A DNA stretch of 64,000 nt. Source: Oxytricha trifallax. Taxonomy: Eukaryota; Ciliophora; Spirotrichea; Sporadotrichida; Oxytrichidae. The translations under genes and the position numbers were made by a program. Of this stretch, positions 9,888 through 21,351 are shown one piece after another; the first letter of the stretch is position 1; every line of letters starts with the position of its first letter. Location of the stretch: positions 1-64,000 of the forward strand of contig ARYC01000358.1 of the NCBI GenBank assembly GCA_000711775.1. Direction: 5' to 3'. The notes under the pieces are model-generated. The model saw only the letters and a program-made list of their open reading frames with translations. It ran no database searches and was not told the DNA's origin.

Positions 9888-11069
9888 TTGTGCCATAAGC
9901 AATACTCTCATTCAAGAGATTTAAGAAAGCATCTTTAAAAAGCTCACATAAAAGACATAGAAATTAAAAAGAATGAAGTTGAGCCGAAGTTTCTCAACAA
10001 AAGAAAAGCAAGAGAATATTCTACTAATATCGCAGTACCTGAATAAGCAAGAGAGTTAGAGTACGTTAGGAAGGCACGCAACTAATGACCTCTGAAAGAA
10101 CAAAAATAATGATCAAGATTCAATTCAAGAAAATACCTTTTCTTGCTTTAATTGCAGTAGATAATTCTCTATAAAGCTATTTTATATTAGAAGACTTATT
10201 TGATAAGAATGTTATCAATAATGATCTATCCGCATACAAGCTGTATCACTTCAACTATCTTTTAAAGTGATGATAAATATTAGATGGAATTTACAAATGA
10301 GTATAAAGAGCCCACTCAAGCAAAGTTTAAATACTGTAGTTACTTAATCAAGCTAGATGCTATTCTCCTTGCCAAGGATCATGTTGCTTTCAGACTCCTT
10401 CTCAATGAAATGAACTAAAAAGATTTTATTACTGATCAAAAGAATTATAAGTAGCTTGTTTTGATAGCAACTTAAACCTTACAAGGTATAAAAGAGCTTC
10501 ATAAGTTAGGCTTTGTTCATAGAGATTTGAAGCCTGAGAATATTATGATAAATTTCTCACCTGTAAGAGTTACAATTATTGACTTCAACACAGCATTAAG
10601 GGTGGAAGTATCCAGGATAAGAAGTGTTATGGGAACTTCAGGCTATTATTCAGAAAGTTAAGACTGGAGAGATAGAGACTTTCAATGGGATCTGTGGGCA
10701 ATGGCCGCAATTATTATAGAGTGCGAAAAGCCTCGCAACGATTACTAATCAATAAGGTGTGAAAAGGATGCCAAGCATATAATAAAGCAAATTTATTGTT
10801 AAAACAAGAGTATCTCTATAAATGAAACAGATGGCAGAGTAAGAAATAATCTAGCCAAACTCACGATCAGACATTGTAATTGAATAAATAGAATAGTGGA
10901 TGAGTAAAGTAAACTTCAGACCTCTACCACATTATCCAAAAGTGCATTATGAGTGATTAAAATAAGTACATTTACTATAAAATTCACATTAAAACCTATT
11001 AATAACCCCAATCCTAACAAATTCCCTAAAAAACAAAGCACTTATACACCTTATTAAGGGGTTTTGGGG
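9888..11069 (+). mobile_element. Inverted fragment of a second TBE-like element
   Basis: Directly abuts the TBE-1 end. It carries the kinase part of a 57-kDa-type ORF in the opposite orientation from that in TBE-2, then a decayed end rich in CCCCAA and terminating GGGGTTTTGGGG at 11058-11069. It resembles the left third of a TBE turned around. Confidence 0.65.
9973..10883 (+). pseudogene. 57-kDa-type TBE protein, zinc-finger remnant plus kinase-like domain
   Basis: The N-terminal region keeps a single CFNC motif, a likely remnant of the C2H2 fingers present in TBE-2. The C-terminal region matches a protein kinase C-lobe: ELHKLGFVHRDLKPENIM (HRD and N), IIDFN in place of DFG, GTSGYY, then DLWAMAAIII. 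TGA is at 10881-10883. Frame changes near 10150 and 10270 break the reading. TBE 57-kDa proteins are known to combine zinc fingers and a kinase-like domain; the role in transposition is not established. Confidence 0.65.
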
Positions 11070-11399
11070 ATTTGATTGTTATCTTCATCACTTTTATGAT
11101 GAGTGTCTTCTAAGTTTTCTTTTTTGTATCACCTGCGAAGTACTTGTCTAGAGACACCTGTGGTTATACCAAGTGTGACTACTAAAAAATAAAAGTTAAA
11201 GATATTCTTTTTGTAAATTACATTTTAAATGAGTCCACTTGCGACTAATCTATAAGAATACTTTTTAATATATTAAGTTTTTGATTAATTTCTTAATTTT
11301 CTATAATAAATTATAAAAATTGAGTTCGATGTGTTTCACAAAGTATCCTACTCTACAAGGTTTTAAAAATGTGTTAAGTAAAGAATAAAACAGCTTATA

Positions 11400-11640
11400 G
11401 AAAGAAAAACCAGAGTTTATTAATCATCAATAATAAAACCTTAATCAAGACCAGAGATTTCAATAAAACAATAGTTTTGTGTTTGAGTAAAATATACTTT
11501 AGACCTCTAGTTAATTATTCAAAATTGCATTTAGATAATTATATTAAATAAATTTACTCTAAATTAACATTAAAAACAATCAATTACCCCAACCCTTACA
11601 AAATAAATTACAAGTAACAAGAGGAGTTTCCATGTGATAT
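11400..11640 (+). repeat. Degenerate second copy of the TBE fragment's 3' end
   Basis: Bases 11420-11630 resemble 10820-11040 (shared AAACTTCAGACCTCTA-type, CAAAATTGCAT-type and ATTACCCCAA stretches). It is probably an older tandem or dispersed relic of the same element end. Confidence 0.45.
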
Positions 11641-11930
11641 GTTTATTTATAATCTAGCATCCAATAATATTTCTACCTTGATTAAGAATTCAAATTATAA
11701 TTAAATCACATTTATCATCAATAAAATTCAATAATTTTAACATTGTTATTAATATATAAATTGCAAATAAATATAAAATTTAATGCTGGGAAAAAATTAC
11801 CTAAAGAGCATAAAACTTCGCCCCCAAGTCATTGCACTAATAAAACTTATTCAGGGTTTTTCCGTTTTTAAATAGGCTTGGAGGTATTGTAAAAGCTCGA
11901 TTAAAATCAAAATTAAATCACTTAATTACG
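11640..11930. other. AT-rich stretch, nothing recognised
   Basis: No ORF of interest. From about 11890 it becomes similar to 20396 onward, marking the start of the duplicated cassette. Confidence 0.4.
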
Positions 11931-11934
11931 ATTA

Positions 11935-13600
11935 TTTTTTTATATATAAATCAAGTTGATCCCTAAAGATTAGATTATTATTATAAATTTTGTATTTACT
12001 ATGACGAATTGAGTAGGTACTAATATCTGGAATATCTTCGAGCTAATGGTAGAATTAAAGATATTCATAAGGTCGTACAAATAAAAAAGGACTATAAATT
12101 TTATAGAATGTTGAGTCAAATGGGTTATAATTCTGATTATATAAACAATATGATTTTATTGAAATACTACACTTTAAAGGAATCTCAAGATTTAGATAAG
12201 AATGATGCTTTGGAAATTATATGAATATTATATTATTTAATTCGAAGTTTATTGTCAGATCGCCTTATCAATGATTGGGTAAATTACGATATGAAAGATG
12301 TTAAGAATTTTAAAGCAGCATATTTTATTATATTTTATTCTTTATAAAATACAATTATGAGCATAACTATTCATTAAAGTGTTCCACAACTTGATATAAT
12401 TTGACTAGTCAAAGCATTTAAATGTAGCTGAAGTATCACTAGAAGAAGAAACATTTTATAGTATTACAGAAAAATTTGAGGAGGGGAATATTTCCTGTCA
12501 AGTTATTGTTTTTTGATTTTATTAAATAAAATTTCCATAAAATTATATAATCAGACCATAAGTTTGTTAAGGATAATTTATAATCCTTTATCATCTTAAA
12601 AGTTATGGTCAAGTAGTTTTTTTTATTCTATAATTCTTAAAGGTTGCATATTTTAAATAGGAAACAATTAAAAATATGAATTTTAGCACAAATCAAAATA
12701 TATATGATGAAGAAAAATTAATCTATAATTAAATTAAAATAAATAATAAAAGCTGATAAAAGCTAAATATTATAAATCTTATGCTAGTCTTTGTTATTAT
12801 TATTATTATTTAAAGCTTATTGGAAATGTTAGTCATTTAAATTTTATAAGAGGAAATCGATAAATTAAATTAAATTAATTATGAAAAAATGGAAAGCTAT
12901 AGATGTTGACGCAGAAGGAGCCTGTTTATTCATTAAAAAATAAGTTACAAACAGATTTCTTATATTCTATTTTTACGAATGTCGAACCAGGTACGAGCGA
13001 TTAAACGACAAAACACAAAATTCACATGCAACAAAAAGAACTGGCAAAAGAACTTAAATATGGAAAAATGGAGATAAATATGAAAGAGAATGGTAAGACA
13101 ATGAAACTTATTTTAGATTTTCATTTTTGTTTCTTGTAATAAGTTTTGATTTAATGTTATCAGTATTCTTATAATCATCTATTTTTCATTTTATTTATCA
13201 TAATTCACTAAAATTTGTAACTTTTTGTAAGAAAAAATAACTTATAAAATGGAAATTAGAAGAAAATCAAAAATTTTACTTGTCAGGAACCTTCCCTTTA
13301 ATTAATTTTTATCATATAAATGGTTATTGAAAAAACCCCTTTTAATAATTTTTGAAATTTGTTTATGTTAGAATTTTAAGCAAAGCATACTCGAAACTTC
13401 CCCCCAAAAATTCAAAGAAGCTTAGAAGGACTTTATGGACAGATTTGAGGAACCATATGTTGGAGGATAAAAAGTTTACTACTAAGGTAACAAAAAGGCT
13501 AGAAGAGCTAATGACGAGAACTGGTCTGGGGACGAGAACTGGAATGGGGACGATTGCTGGCCTGGGAGAGGAAAATTTAATAGATGATATTAATATATAA
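11935..13600 (+). CDS. Unknown protein A, copy 1 (interrupted)
   Basis: Coding pieces match copy 2 at 20460-21197. The first (about 11950-12225) reads NQVDPQRLDYYYKFCIYYDE, then KESQDLDKNDALEII. A later piece (about 12370-12490) reads VFHNLIQFDQSKHLN. The last (about 13420-13600) reads KDFMDRFEEPYVGGQKVY. The ~850 bp between 12500 and 13350 have no counterpart in copy 2, so copy 1 carries large inserts (IESs or decay). Both copies keep frame using TAA/TAG as Gln. Rich in Tyr, Lys and Asp, with no signal peptide seen. No family recognised. Confidence 0.5.
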
Positions 13601-13744
13601 ATTAAGATAAATTCGAAATATTTAATTGAAGATTTTATCATTAAAAGATTAAGATTTATTTAAAGTAAAAAATAAGATAAAAAATAAGGAATAATAAAAT
13701 TTAAATCTAAATAAGTAAAATTTTGATTTCAATATTTATTGTTT

Positions 13745-14190
13745 TTTAATGTGGTTAAATTTCAATGTGAGTTAATCTCTTTCTCATTAAAAAATTACTT
13801 TTCTAACATATCTGTTTTCATGGTTAATTTCTAGTAAGTCATATTCACAATTTTCCCAACATTTATCTTTTTAAGATTTTCTAATCCTTCAATGCTCTAG
13901 CTTAATTCTAATTTGATAAACTTGAAGTAATTTTACTTAAATCTTTAAATTTCGTGAATAACTCGGCACTTCAATCAGTCCTTAAACTTTGAGATTAATC
14001 TTATTTCTAAGTATTTATTAAACTAGTAATTTTAATTATCAATTCACTATCTAATGCATAATGATCGAGCCCCAGACATTCCGTAAATTAGTTGATATGT
14101 CTTGTTGTGTTCATATATTGTCACCAATTATTTTATGTTCTCTTATTTTCTTTAATAAGTGTTAAAGAGTTGGTACAAACTTATTATTCT
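13745..14190 (-). pseudogene. Unknown protein B, copy 1 (frameshifted)
   Basis: Reverse-strand match to protein B copy 2 at 21352-21900: HLLKKIREHK, LGLDHYALDSELIIKI. A one-base loss near 14105 shifts the frame, so this copy looks broken. Convergent with protein A, as in copy 2. Confidence 0.5.
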
Positions 14191-14830
14191 ATGATATGAA
14201 TTTTATATAACTTGTAATTAAACCCCTTTATTAGTTAGTGAATTATTTTATTGAAAAATGCAGATTATAAAGGCATATTTTATTTAGATTTAGTAGGGAT
14301 TAATTAAGGTTATTGAGTTTTAATGTAATCTTATGGTAAAATAAATTTATATTAAATGTATTGTTAACGAGTAAGTGATTAATATCGCCTACCATTCCAA
14401 ATTTATTTATTAATTTCTCTTTTTGATTGATTTCTTATCATGATAGTTTAAGCATTAATTATTATTTTTGGATTACTTATTGTGTTTATTACACTTAGAT
14501 AACCTTTTAGCCTACTCAAACAATAAATATGATTTTAAAGATAATCTTACATTTAATATTTCTTATTACATCTGAACTAGAACTTGAAAATTTTGCTCAT
14601 AAATTAATATTTTATAATTAAATTTTTAGCAACAAAATTTATGTGCTCAAAAATGAAAATAAAAAATTTTAATTTTATTTCAAACCTATCTCTATTTAAC
14701 ATTTGTCATTTCATCCTACAAATTTACTAATAAAAGGCTAAAAATTAGTAAAAAGGTGTATAATCTACATTTTGTAATTCAAAAAAGTCAATTTATAATA
14801 ATTATAAATGTCATTGGCCTAATTCAAATA
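14190..14830. other. AT-rich stretch, nothing recognised
   Basis: Very AT-rich, with stops in all frames even with recoding. No repeat or gene seen. Confidence 0.4.
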
Positions 14831-14849
14831 AAAACCAGCTTCTTATTTA

Positions 14850-15125
14850 AAATTAAAACTACAGCCATCTCTATCTATAGTGTTTTCTTTAAATTTATTT
14901 GAATATACTTTAAAAGGATTACCATTTCCACAAATTATTGTTTTAACTATTAACATTATGTAAGTAAATCCACTACCAAAACACTGCCGTCCTGGCACTA
15001 CTTTTCCATCTTTATATATATAGTTTATTTAAATATATTTCAGTACAAATTGTTCCTACAGATGTACCCCAGAGACTCCAAGAAATAATTAGGACCTCCT
15101 GAATCACCTGTTTAGCCTGTTATTA
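14850..15125 (-). pseudogene. Possible trypsin-like serine protease fragment
   Basis: On the minus strand 15075-15120 reads TGDSGGPNYFLES, the active-site Ser motif of chymotrypsin-fold (S1) proteases. One base out of frame follows WGTSVGTICTEIY, which resembles the strand after the active Ser (WG..S.G..C). His and Asp regions were not found; upstream sequence is AT-rich. This is either an isolated germline segment of a protease gene or a decayed copy. The motif is short, so confidence is limited. Confidence 0.35.
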
Positions 15126-15129
15126 TTTT

Positions 15130-15960
15130 AAAATGTTTATATTAATTTATTTCATAAAATATGATTTTAAATACGCTAAATATTTATATTAAATGTTAGC
15201 CACTAAATAAAGATATTTTTGTAATCAACATTTAATTTCAAAATTTTAATAATTATTATTTTGTTAAATGAAAAATAAAAAAGATTTAAGGTAAATTTTG
15301 CTAATTTGAATTTCAATAAGATTATATAAAATTCTAAAAATATAAAAAATTTAGTTTACTTTGTTTATATTATGATTTGAGAATAATATCTTTGATTAAA
15401 TCCAATAACTCTAACAACATAGTTTTTATTATATTTTATTATGAATTAATTTGATTAATTTGTTATAAAATAATAAAATACAAGTTCAAATTTATCATAA
15501 AAATTTTTTCTATCATTATTAACTTGATGTGAATTTATCGATATTTAATTATATAGGAATATAAATTGAAAAAAAATCTCAAGATATAAGTTTAGATAAA
15601 TAAGATAGATAAAAAGAAATAGATTATCTATTTAACTTAATAAAACTTTTATGAAATTAGAATGCTTATATTAAGTTTATTAATTTAAATCTTTTATATA
15701 ATGCTTCAAAAAATTAAATAGTTAATTAAAAGAAATATACATAAGAATCTAGGAAAAAATATAGAAATCTACATCTTATTTAAAACTATCTTTAATAAAT
15801 ATAAAAATTAAAAATATTCTAATCATTATTATAGGATTTAGAGTTAAAATTGAGCATTTAAAAATCTTAGTTTAATTTTATTTATTAATATTAATGGAAA
15901 GATCTACTAAGCCGCTTTAATAAAAATGTAAAATTCAATCAGGTATAATTAAATTCTTTT
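15130..15960. other. AT-rich stretch, nothing recognised
   Basis: About 830 bp of extreme AT content with no supported ORF; likely germline-limited spacer or IES. Confidence 0.4.
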
Positions 15961-15989
15961 ATTAATGATTTAAATATATTTTATCATAG

Positions 15990-16860
15990 AGACTCCACTT
16001 TAAAATCAGCAGGACTGTCTATCATGGGTGGAGTAAGCTCCTAACAAAAATTACCTTCGTCCTAGACAAAGTAAACTAAGGAAAAATAAAAGGACATAAT
16101 GCTTCAAAACCCAAAAGTAAAAGCCAATCAGAGACTGTAGGAAACAGTAAACATTTATACTTAGATTGTCTCAAAAAAGATAGTTAAAGATATCAATTAA
16201 TTGAAGTATAACACGGCTGCAGGAATTGCAAAAATCATGAAAACCAACATACAAAGTCAACAATAAGAAATAAATCCCAAGGTTAATTATAATAATCAAA
16301 TTAATGCATAGTATAATTTTCTAAATTAATGAGATTTATTTGTATATCAAAACATTTTCACAATTTTTTCTTTTTTTAGAAGAAAATTTAATGATTCAAA
16401 TTAAAATAAGCTCAGTAATATTAAATATATTGCTTGTTTGTTCTTTTTAATCTCTATTATTAAGGATTGAGTTTATTGCAGGAACATTATTATTTATTTC
16501 TTTTTTTTATGAACTTTAAGCTTGTGAAATAAATCCAGAGGAGTCACATTAATTAATTAGCAAATTGTAGAAAACTTAGCTTTATAAATCAGGGGCTACA
16601 ATCCCCAATCAGGATATTTATGGGCAGATGTACAAACTAAAACCTGGAAATGCTGTGAGTCAACTTCAAAGTCTCATTGACGAAGATTCCCAAAGCACTA
16701 AATAAATTAATAAATTATAGTTATTCAAATATAGTGAAGAGGCTAAAACAAATGCTTAGTCTTAGAACATGAATAAAATTGAGGAAGAGGATGATAGCGA
16801 TGATTTTAATGTAGAAGCAACAGTTGTCCCTGAAATTAATAAGAAATCTAGCATGTTTTT
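15990..16860 (+). CDS. Gln-rich hypothetical protein (segments)
   Basis: Two coding-like segments separated by an AT-rich insert. The first (15990-16330) reads KSAGLSIMGGVSSQQKLPSS and continues Lys/Gln-rich, including INQLKYNTAAGIAKIMKTN. The second (16545-16860) reads SGATIPNQDIYGQMYKLKPG, then an acidic tail IEEEDDSDDFN. Both are open only with TAA/TAG as Gln. The order and joining of the segments are inferred. No family recognised. The next gene downstream on the same strand is the kinase-like gene. Confidence 0.4.
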
Positions 16861-17284
16861 TATACATTAAATCTTTTATATTTTACATGTAAGCAAAGAA
16901 ATATGTGACGATTTAAAGAACAGCTGTTACTTAAGTACAACCTCATAATCAATAAAATTTAAATTAAACTAAAGGAAACAGTTTCAAATATCTAGAATTT
17001 ATTGTATTTACATACTTTTATTTTAATTTATTTAAAAATAACATTAAAGAATGTAAATCAATAGTAGAGGTATTTAACAAAAATGTGCAATTAGATACAT
17101 ACATCATAAAAACTAAGACGTCACAAAAAATTATTGATAAATTTTTGGCATCTTTATTCTTAAGATCATTAATAAAAAATTTACACGAAATTATGATATA
17201 ATCATTATGATTCTAGTTTTAAAAATCACAAATTAAAATTTAAATTATAATTTAAAGATTATTTTGTTAAAATCATATAAGAAT

Positions 17285-18865
17285 AAAACTGCAGATATAG
17301 TGAAAATTCTTGAGACAAATTAAAGAATAAATCAGTTGACAGATGAAGACTTTAACTTTGAAACTCTTAAATCCTTAGATCTAAGTGACAAGGATGATTT
17401 ATACAAATTTATAATAGCAAGTTCAAAGAAATACAAAGATATTATGAATTTCGATGAGTTAGCTATATTTTTAAATTCTCAGAATCTGAAAGGTAATTTA
17501 AATTTAAGCTAAGGGAGGGGAAGCTGTAGTTTATAGAATTTAAAATTATACAGGTAAGGAACTAGTCGCAAAGTGCTCACTTAAAATATACCATTTTTAA
17601 ATTGATTTCTCAATCTTCAAGACTGAGGGAGATAAATTCAAGCAACATGAGACATTCAAATATTTGCATAAAAATTATAAATGAATGATCTTGTTGTATT
17701 TTAATATATTCTAATCAATCCTATAAGAAACATAGACATTAAAACTTCTAAATAACTCAGAATATATTGCCTAAGTAGAAGATGAATTTATTTTGTTCGA
17801 TGAGCAATCTAAAGTTATTATATAATATGTAGTCATAGTAGAAAAAGCTATTTCTTCTCTGCATGATATTCTTTAAATATGGAATGATGAAGATCAATCT
17901 ATAAAACTTAATGAGTGCTATTCACTATTAATTTAAATTATGAAATAAAATTATAATTGAAAACAATTTTAAATTGCCCAGAGAAGTTCTGCTATTTAAT
18001 TTTGAAGTCAATGGAGGCTCTTGAGTTTTTGCACTAGCATGATATGTTTTTCGGAGACATGAAACCTCAAAATCTTTTGGTCTTCAATGACATGAATGTT
18101 TCAATAAACAAATCTAATTTTTTATTTGTAATTTTAAATGTCAAGATTGGGGATTTAGGTGTCTCAATCAAGCTAAATCCCTCTATAGATGAAAATTAAA
18201 AATCATATCTACTTAAAGGCCTTTCTATGGCTTTTTGTTCCTCAGATACAATAGTGGGATTTTATAGTAAAAAACTATTCTCAAAGAAAGAATTATATCA
18301 AATTGATTAGTATTATTAAAATTAAAAATGTTTTTATAGTCAAATTATTAAAAGCAAATTTTCTTTTTTTATAATATGCTTTGATTCTTACTATTGAGAA
18401 ATCAATTAAGAGAATAGTTGAAATTCATAATTAAAAGTTTCCAAATTCTCCAAAATATCATGAAGAAATGTTGAAAGACCTTCAAGATATGGAACTCATA
18501 GATGTTATATCAAAATGGAGAAATAAATTCAAGATGGATCATTATATTTGCCAAATGAAATTTAAATTTAGGGATTAATTTTATAGTTCCTCTAAAATCT
18601 CACAACTTAGCTTAAAAAAGAAGAGAGATATACTACTCTAAGGAAAATCTGTGAGTACTCTTACTATAAATATTGGCTTTATAAGAATGAACTCAAATCC
18701 TCATTACTAAATCTAACAATAAAGGAAATTAACCCCGAATACTGTGATCATAAACTTACAAGTGATAAAGCATCGTCTGATTTAGAAAGAAATATCGCAA
18801 TTTAAAATGATATTTCAGATCATAATGATAATATTAAATTAGAAAATTAATTGCTAGTTGATTGA
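17285..18865 (+). CDS. Divergent protein kinase-like protein (probable pseudokinase)
   Basis: Removing five short pointer-bounded inserts (17494-17518, 17657-17740, 17923-17996, 18100-18141, 18314-18377) yields a frame with kinase order. A glycine-poor loop GEAVVYRI comes first, then the lysine strand ELVAKCS. Next is MEALEFLHQHDMFFGDMKPQ, where HRD is replaced by FGD but the D..K.QN pattern is retained. Then come VKIGDLG (DLG for DFG) and DQYALILTIEKSIKRIVE. TGA is at 18863-18865. A one-base frame change near 18590 remains unexplained, perhaps another small insert. HRD to FGD and a poor G-loop suggest weak or no catalysis. Upstream exons are uncertain. No orthologue named. Confidence 0.65.
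17494..17518 (+). other. IES, 25 bp, pointer AGG
   Basis: AGG at 17491-17493 and 17516-17518. Excision joins LNSQNLK to GEAVVYRI of the kinase-like protein in frame. Confidence 0.6.
17657..17740 (+). other. IES, 84 bp, pointer AGACATT
   Basis: Seven-base repeat at 17650-17656 and 17734-17740. Excision joins FKQHET to LKLLNNSEYIAQ without a stop. Confidence 0.85.
17923..17996 (+). other. IES, 74 bp, pointer TGCTATT
   Basis: Seven-base repeat at 17916-17922 and 17990-17996. Excision gives LNECYLILKSMEALEFLH. Confidence 0.87.
18100..18141 (+). other. IES, 42 bp, pointer AATGT
   Basis: Five-base repeat at 18095-18099 and 18137-18141. Excision gives FNDMNVKIGDLG, the DFG region of the kinase fold. 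Confidence 0.88.
18314..18377 (+). other. IES, 64 bp, pointer TAT
   Basis: TAT at 18311-18313 and 18375-18377. Excision gives ELYQIDQYALILTIEK. Confidence 0.7.
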
Positions 18866-18884
18866 CCTATCTCACTTAGGACTT

Positions 18885-19345
18885 TCTAATAGAGCTTTCT
18901 ATTAGACTAAGGCCTACTGAGAAAAAGTAGGGGGTTGCTGGGCGCAACACATGAGGAACCAGTCGGCGGGGTTCAATCTGTCAGCTACTACACTCCTCGA
19001 TTGGGCTGGATCCAAAGATTTCCCTGCATTTGATGAGTTTGCCTTGATTGAGTTCAATTTCCTAGATAATAGGGAGCAGGATGAAGGTACGCTCTGCTTT
19101 CCAAAGTGAGAAGACTAAAACAATTGAAGCCAACGATAAGTATTTTTCTCCCACACCGAGTTAGGGTGCTGAAGCTACCACGGCGAAAGAATAAGGATTA
19201 CGTTTCCCAACAGCGGTGGGACCGGTAAGCATTTTTCTCCACTCCCTGTCATCTAGTTGAATTCTAGAGCTCTGTTTTTCAGATTATGCTGACAACATCT
19301 TGATTAAGGAGGAGACTAGGTGATAGCGGAAGTGGTTTTTTCGGA
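18885..19345 (+). other. GC-rich island with a short ORF
   Basis: A ~460-bp block much richer in GC than either flank. An ORF from the ATG at 18951 reads MRNQSAGFNLSATTLLDWAG and KDFPAFDEFALIEFNFLDN, followed by possible donor GGTACG near 19085. An intron-like stretch (GTAAGC ... TTTCAG, about 19226-19282) precedes YADNILIKEETR and TGA. The composition resembles the 1-7.3 kb element. No family recognised; possibly a fragment of an inserted element. Confidence 0.4.
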
Positions 19346-20300
19346 GTATTCTACTTCATGATTGCCACGTCAACTCACTCAGATACGTTTAAACACAAAG
19401 ATAATATTATGTTAAAAAGATTGATGCTGGACACATACTCTTACTTTTAGAGATTCACAAAATTTGAATATGAAGATAATAAGTTTTAAATAGCACCGAG
19501 TGAAAGTAAATATTATCTTGGATTTTAAAATGCTGAATTTTTCAAATACAGGTTTGAGGATGAATAAAAAAACTAAGAAATACTAAGTCTAATTGAAGAG
19601 GATCTCATGAATAAAAGGTACTCTCTTTAACTTGATTAAATCTATGCTTAATAAGTATGTTACATATAATATAACGTCTTATAATATTGATTTAATTGCT
19701 CATTCATGGTACCTAAATTTACATTCTTATCATTCAAAAGTAAACTAAAGTCTAGCCCAAGAAGCCATCTAAGTTATAGAAAAAGTTTATTAAGTTTCTG
19801 GATTTTTCCCAGAACAAGCTTAATAACTGTACTTTATAACACCACTCTTTGAAGTAATGTTTGAAGGATATCATGAAGGAGGGCAAAAAATGAAGTCTCA
19901 TCACATCACTGATATATTGGTATAGCTTATCAGAGAACCAAGAGTGATGCCTAATTTTTATCATTCTCACACAAACATTTTGATATTGAATAGATTGGCT
20001 GATAAAATATTTGAACTTTGGAATGAAGAATAGGAAGAAAATAAAGATGAAGTTATTGATAAATTTCTATAATAGAAAAAGGCTATATAGATTTATATAT
20101 TTATATATATTTCTAGCAGCAGTGAAAAAAGTGAAAAGCTATGAAAATTATGAATGTCTAAAGAAGGAAGTCAATTTTGCTCCTCCTTATAATCCAGCTT
20201 ATATTTTTCATGAAAGATACTTCTAAATTCTTAAGCATTATAGACAGAAATCCTATTTAGAAGCATTTTAAAAAGCTCATCTAGCTGTCAAAGAAATTAT
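19345..20300 (+). CDS. Unknown protein in several segments
   Basis: Coding pieces: 19345-19617 (GFFGVFYFMIATSTHSD, FQIAPSESKYYLGFQNAEFF); about 19700-20075 (SLAQEAIQVIEKVYQVSGFF, MFEGYHEGGQKMKSHHI, NFYHSHTNILILNRLADKIF); about 20115-20300 (ENYECLKKEVNFAPPYNPAY, RQKSYLEAFQKAHLAVKEI). AT-rich breaks (19618-19700 and about 20080-20115) are probably an intron and an IES. The last piece has helical repeats that could be TPR-like. It may be one gene or two. No family recognised. Confidence 0.5.
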
Positions 20301-20439
20301 ATTAATATTTTCATTCATTAATATAAGAGTTAGTGTTGAATAACACCTTTAAAGATAAGTATGTGGTTTAGATACATGTGTTAGGATTAAAATCATTGTA
20401 AAAGCTTGATTAAAATCAATGTTTAAGCATTATTAAATC

Positions 20440-21197
20440 TTAAATTATTTAAGTTAAAAATCAGGTAGATCCCTAACATTTAGAATACTATTACAAATTT
20501 TGTATTTATTACGACGATTTAAGTGGATATCAATATCTGGAATATTTGAAAGCTAATAATAGATTTAAAGAAATTTAAAAAGCTGTATAAACTATTAAAT
20601 TCTTTGATGTTGGTAATTTACAAAGAATAAATTACTATCTAAACAAGTTGATTTTGTAAAAATACTTCACACAAAAGGAATCTTAAGATTTAGATAGGAG
20701 TGATGCGCTGAAAATTATTTATTAAAATTAACAACAGTCTATTTTTAATTCGATTGCTTTTGTCATAAACGAGTAAAGACAATTCATTTGGTGCTCAAGC
20801 AAAAAAACTCTCTGAAAGACTATTCGAGGAATATGGATATTAGCCAATCGCAGCAAATTATACATACATCTTGACATTATTAATTATTATTTTTAGCATA
20901 CCTTTTCTTGAGAGTCTTCCACAACTTGATACAATTCGATTAATCAAAGCACCTCAAAGTGACAGAGATAGAAGATTATTTATTAGAAGTAGATCTGAAC
21001 GATAGGTATTCAATATATAATTCCAAAAGTTGGAAAAATCTTCAATTAAAGTTTAAGGAAGCAGAAAAGGATTTTATGGATAGATTTAAAGTACCATATG
21101 TTGGAGGGTAGAAAGTATATTTTCAAGGGAAAGAAGAAGTTAAGACAGGTATTAATGCAAAGAAGTAACCTGTCAAAGATAGAGGTAAAAGATGATA
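20440..21197 (+). CDS. Unknown protein A, copy 2
   Basis: Pieces: NQVDPQHLEYYYKFCIYYDD, KESQDLDRSDALKII, FGAQAKKLSERLFEEYGYQP, VFHNLIQFDQSKHLK, EDYLLEVDLNDRYSIYN and KDFMDRFKVPYVGGQKVYFQ, ending KKQPVKDRGKR and TGA near 21195. Frame changes near 20745 and 20890 suggest short inserts. Parallel conservation with copy 1 (11935-13600) in the same frame argues that it is or was a real gene. Function unknown. Confidence 0.55.
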
Positions 21198-21351
21198 GTT
21201 AAAACTACAGAGATCAAGATAATTATAATAGATATTATTCTTTCAGTGTTATTACAGAAATAATAATTAATTTTAATTTTAAATATTGGTGCATTTATTT
21301 TTTTAATGGTTTCTTAATGAAATTAAAATATTAATAAGTTGAAAAAATTGA

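Noticed and set aside
13352..13641. ORFs on both strands around 13352-13641
   Set aside because: The conserved frame (KDFMDRFEEPYVGG) matching copy 2 is a different one; these are shadows.
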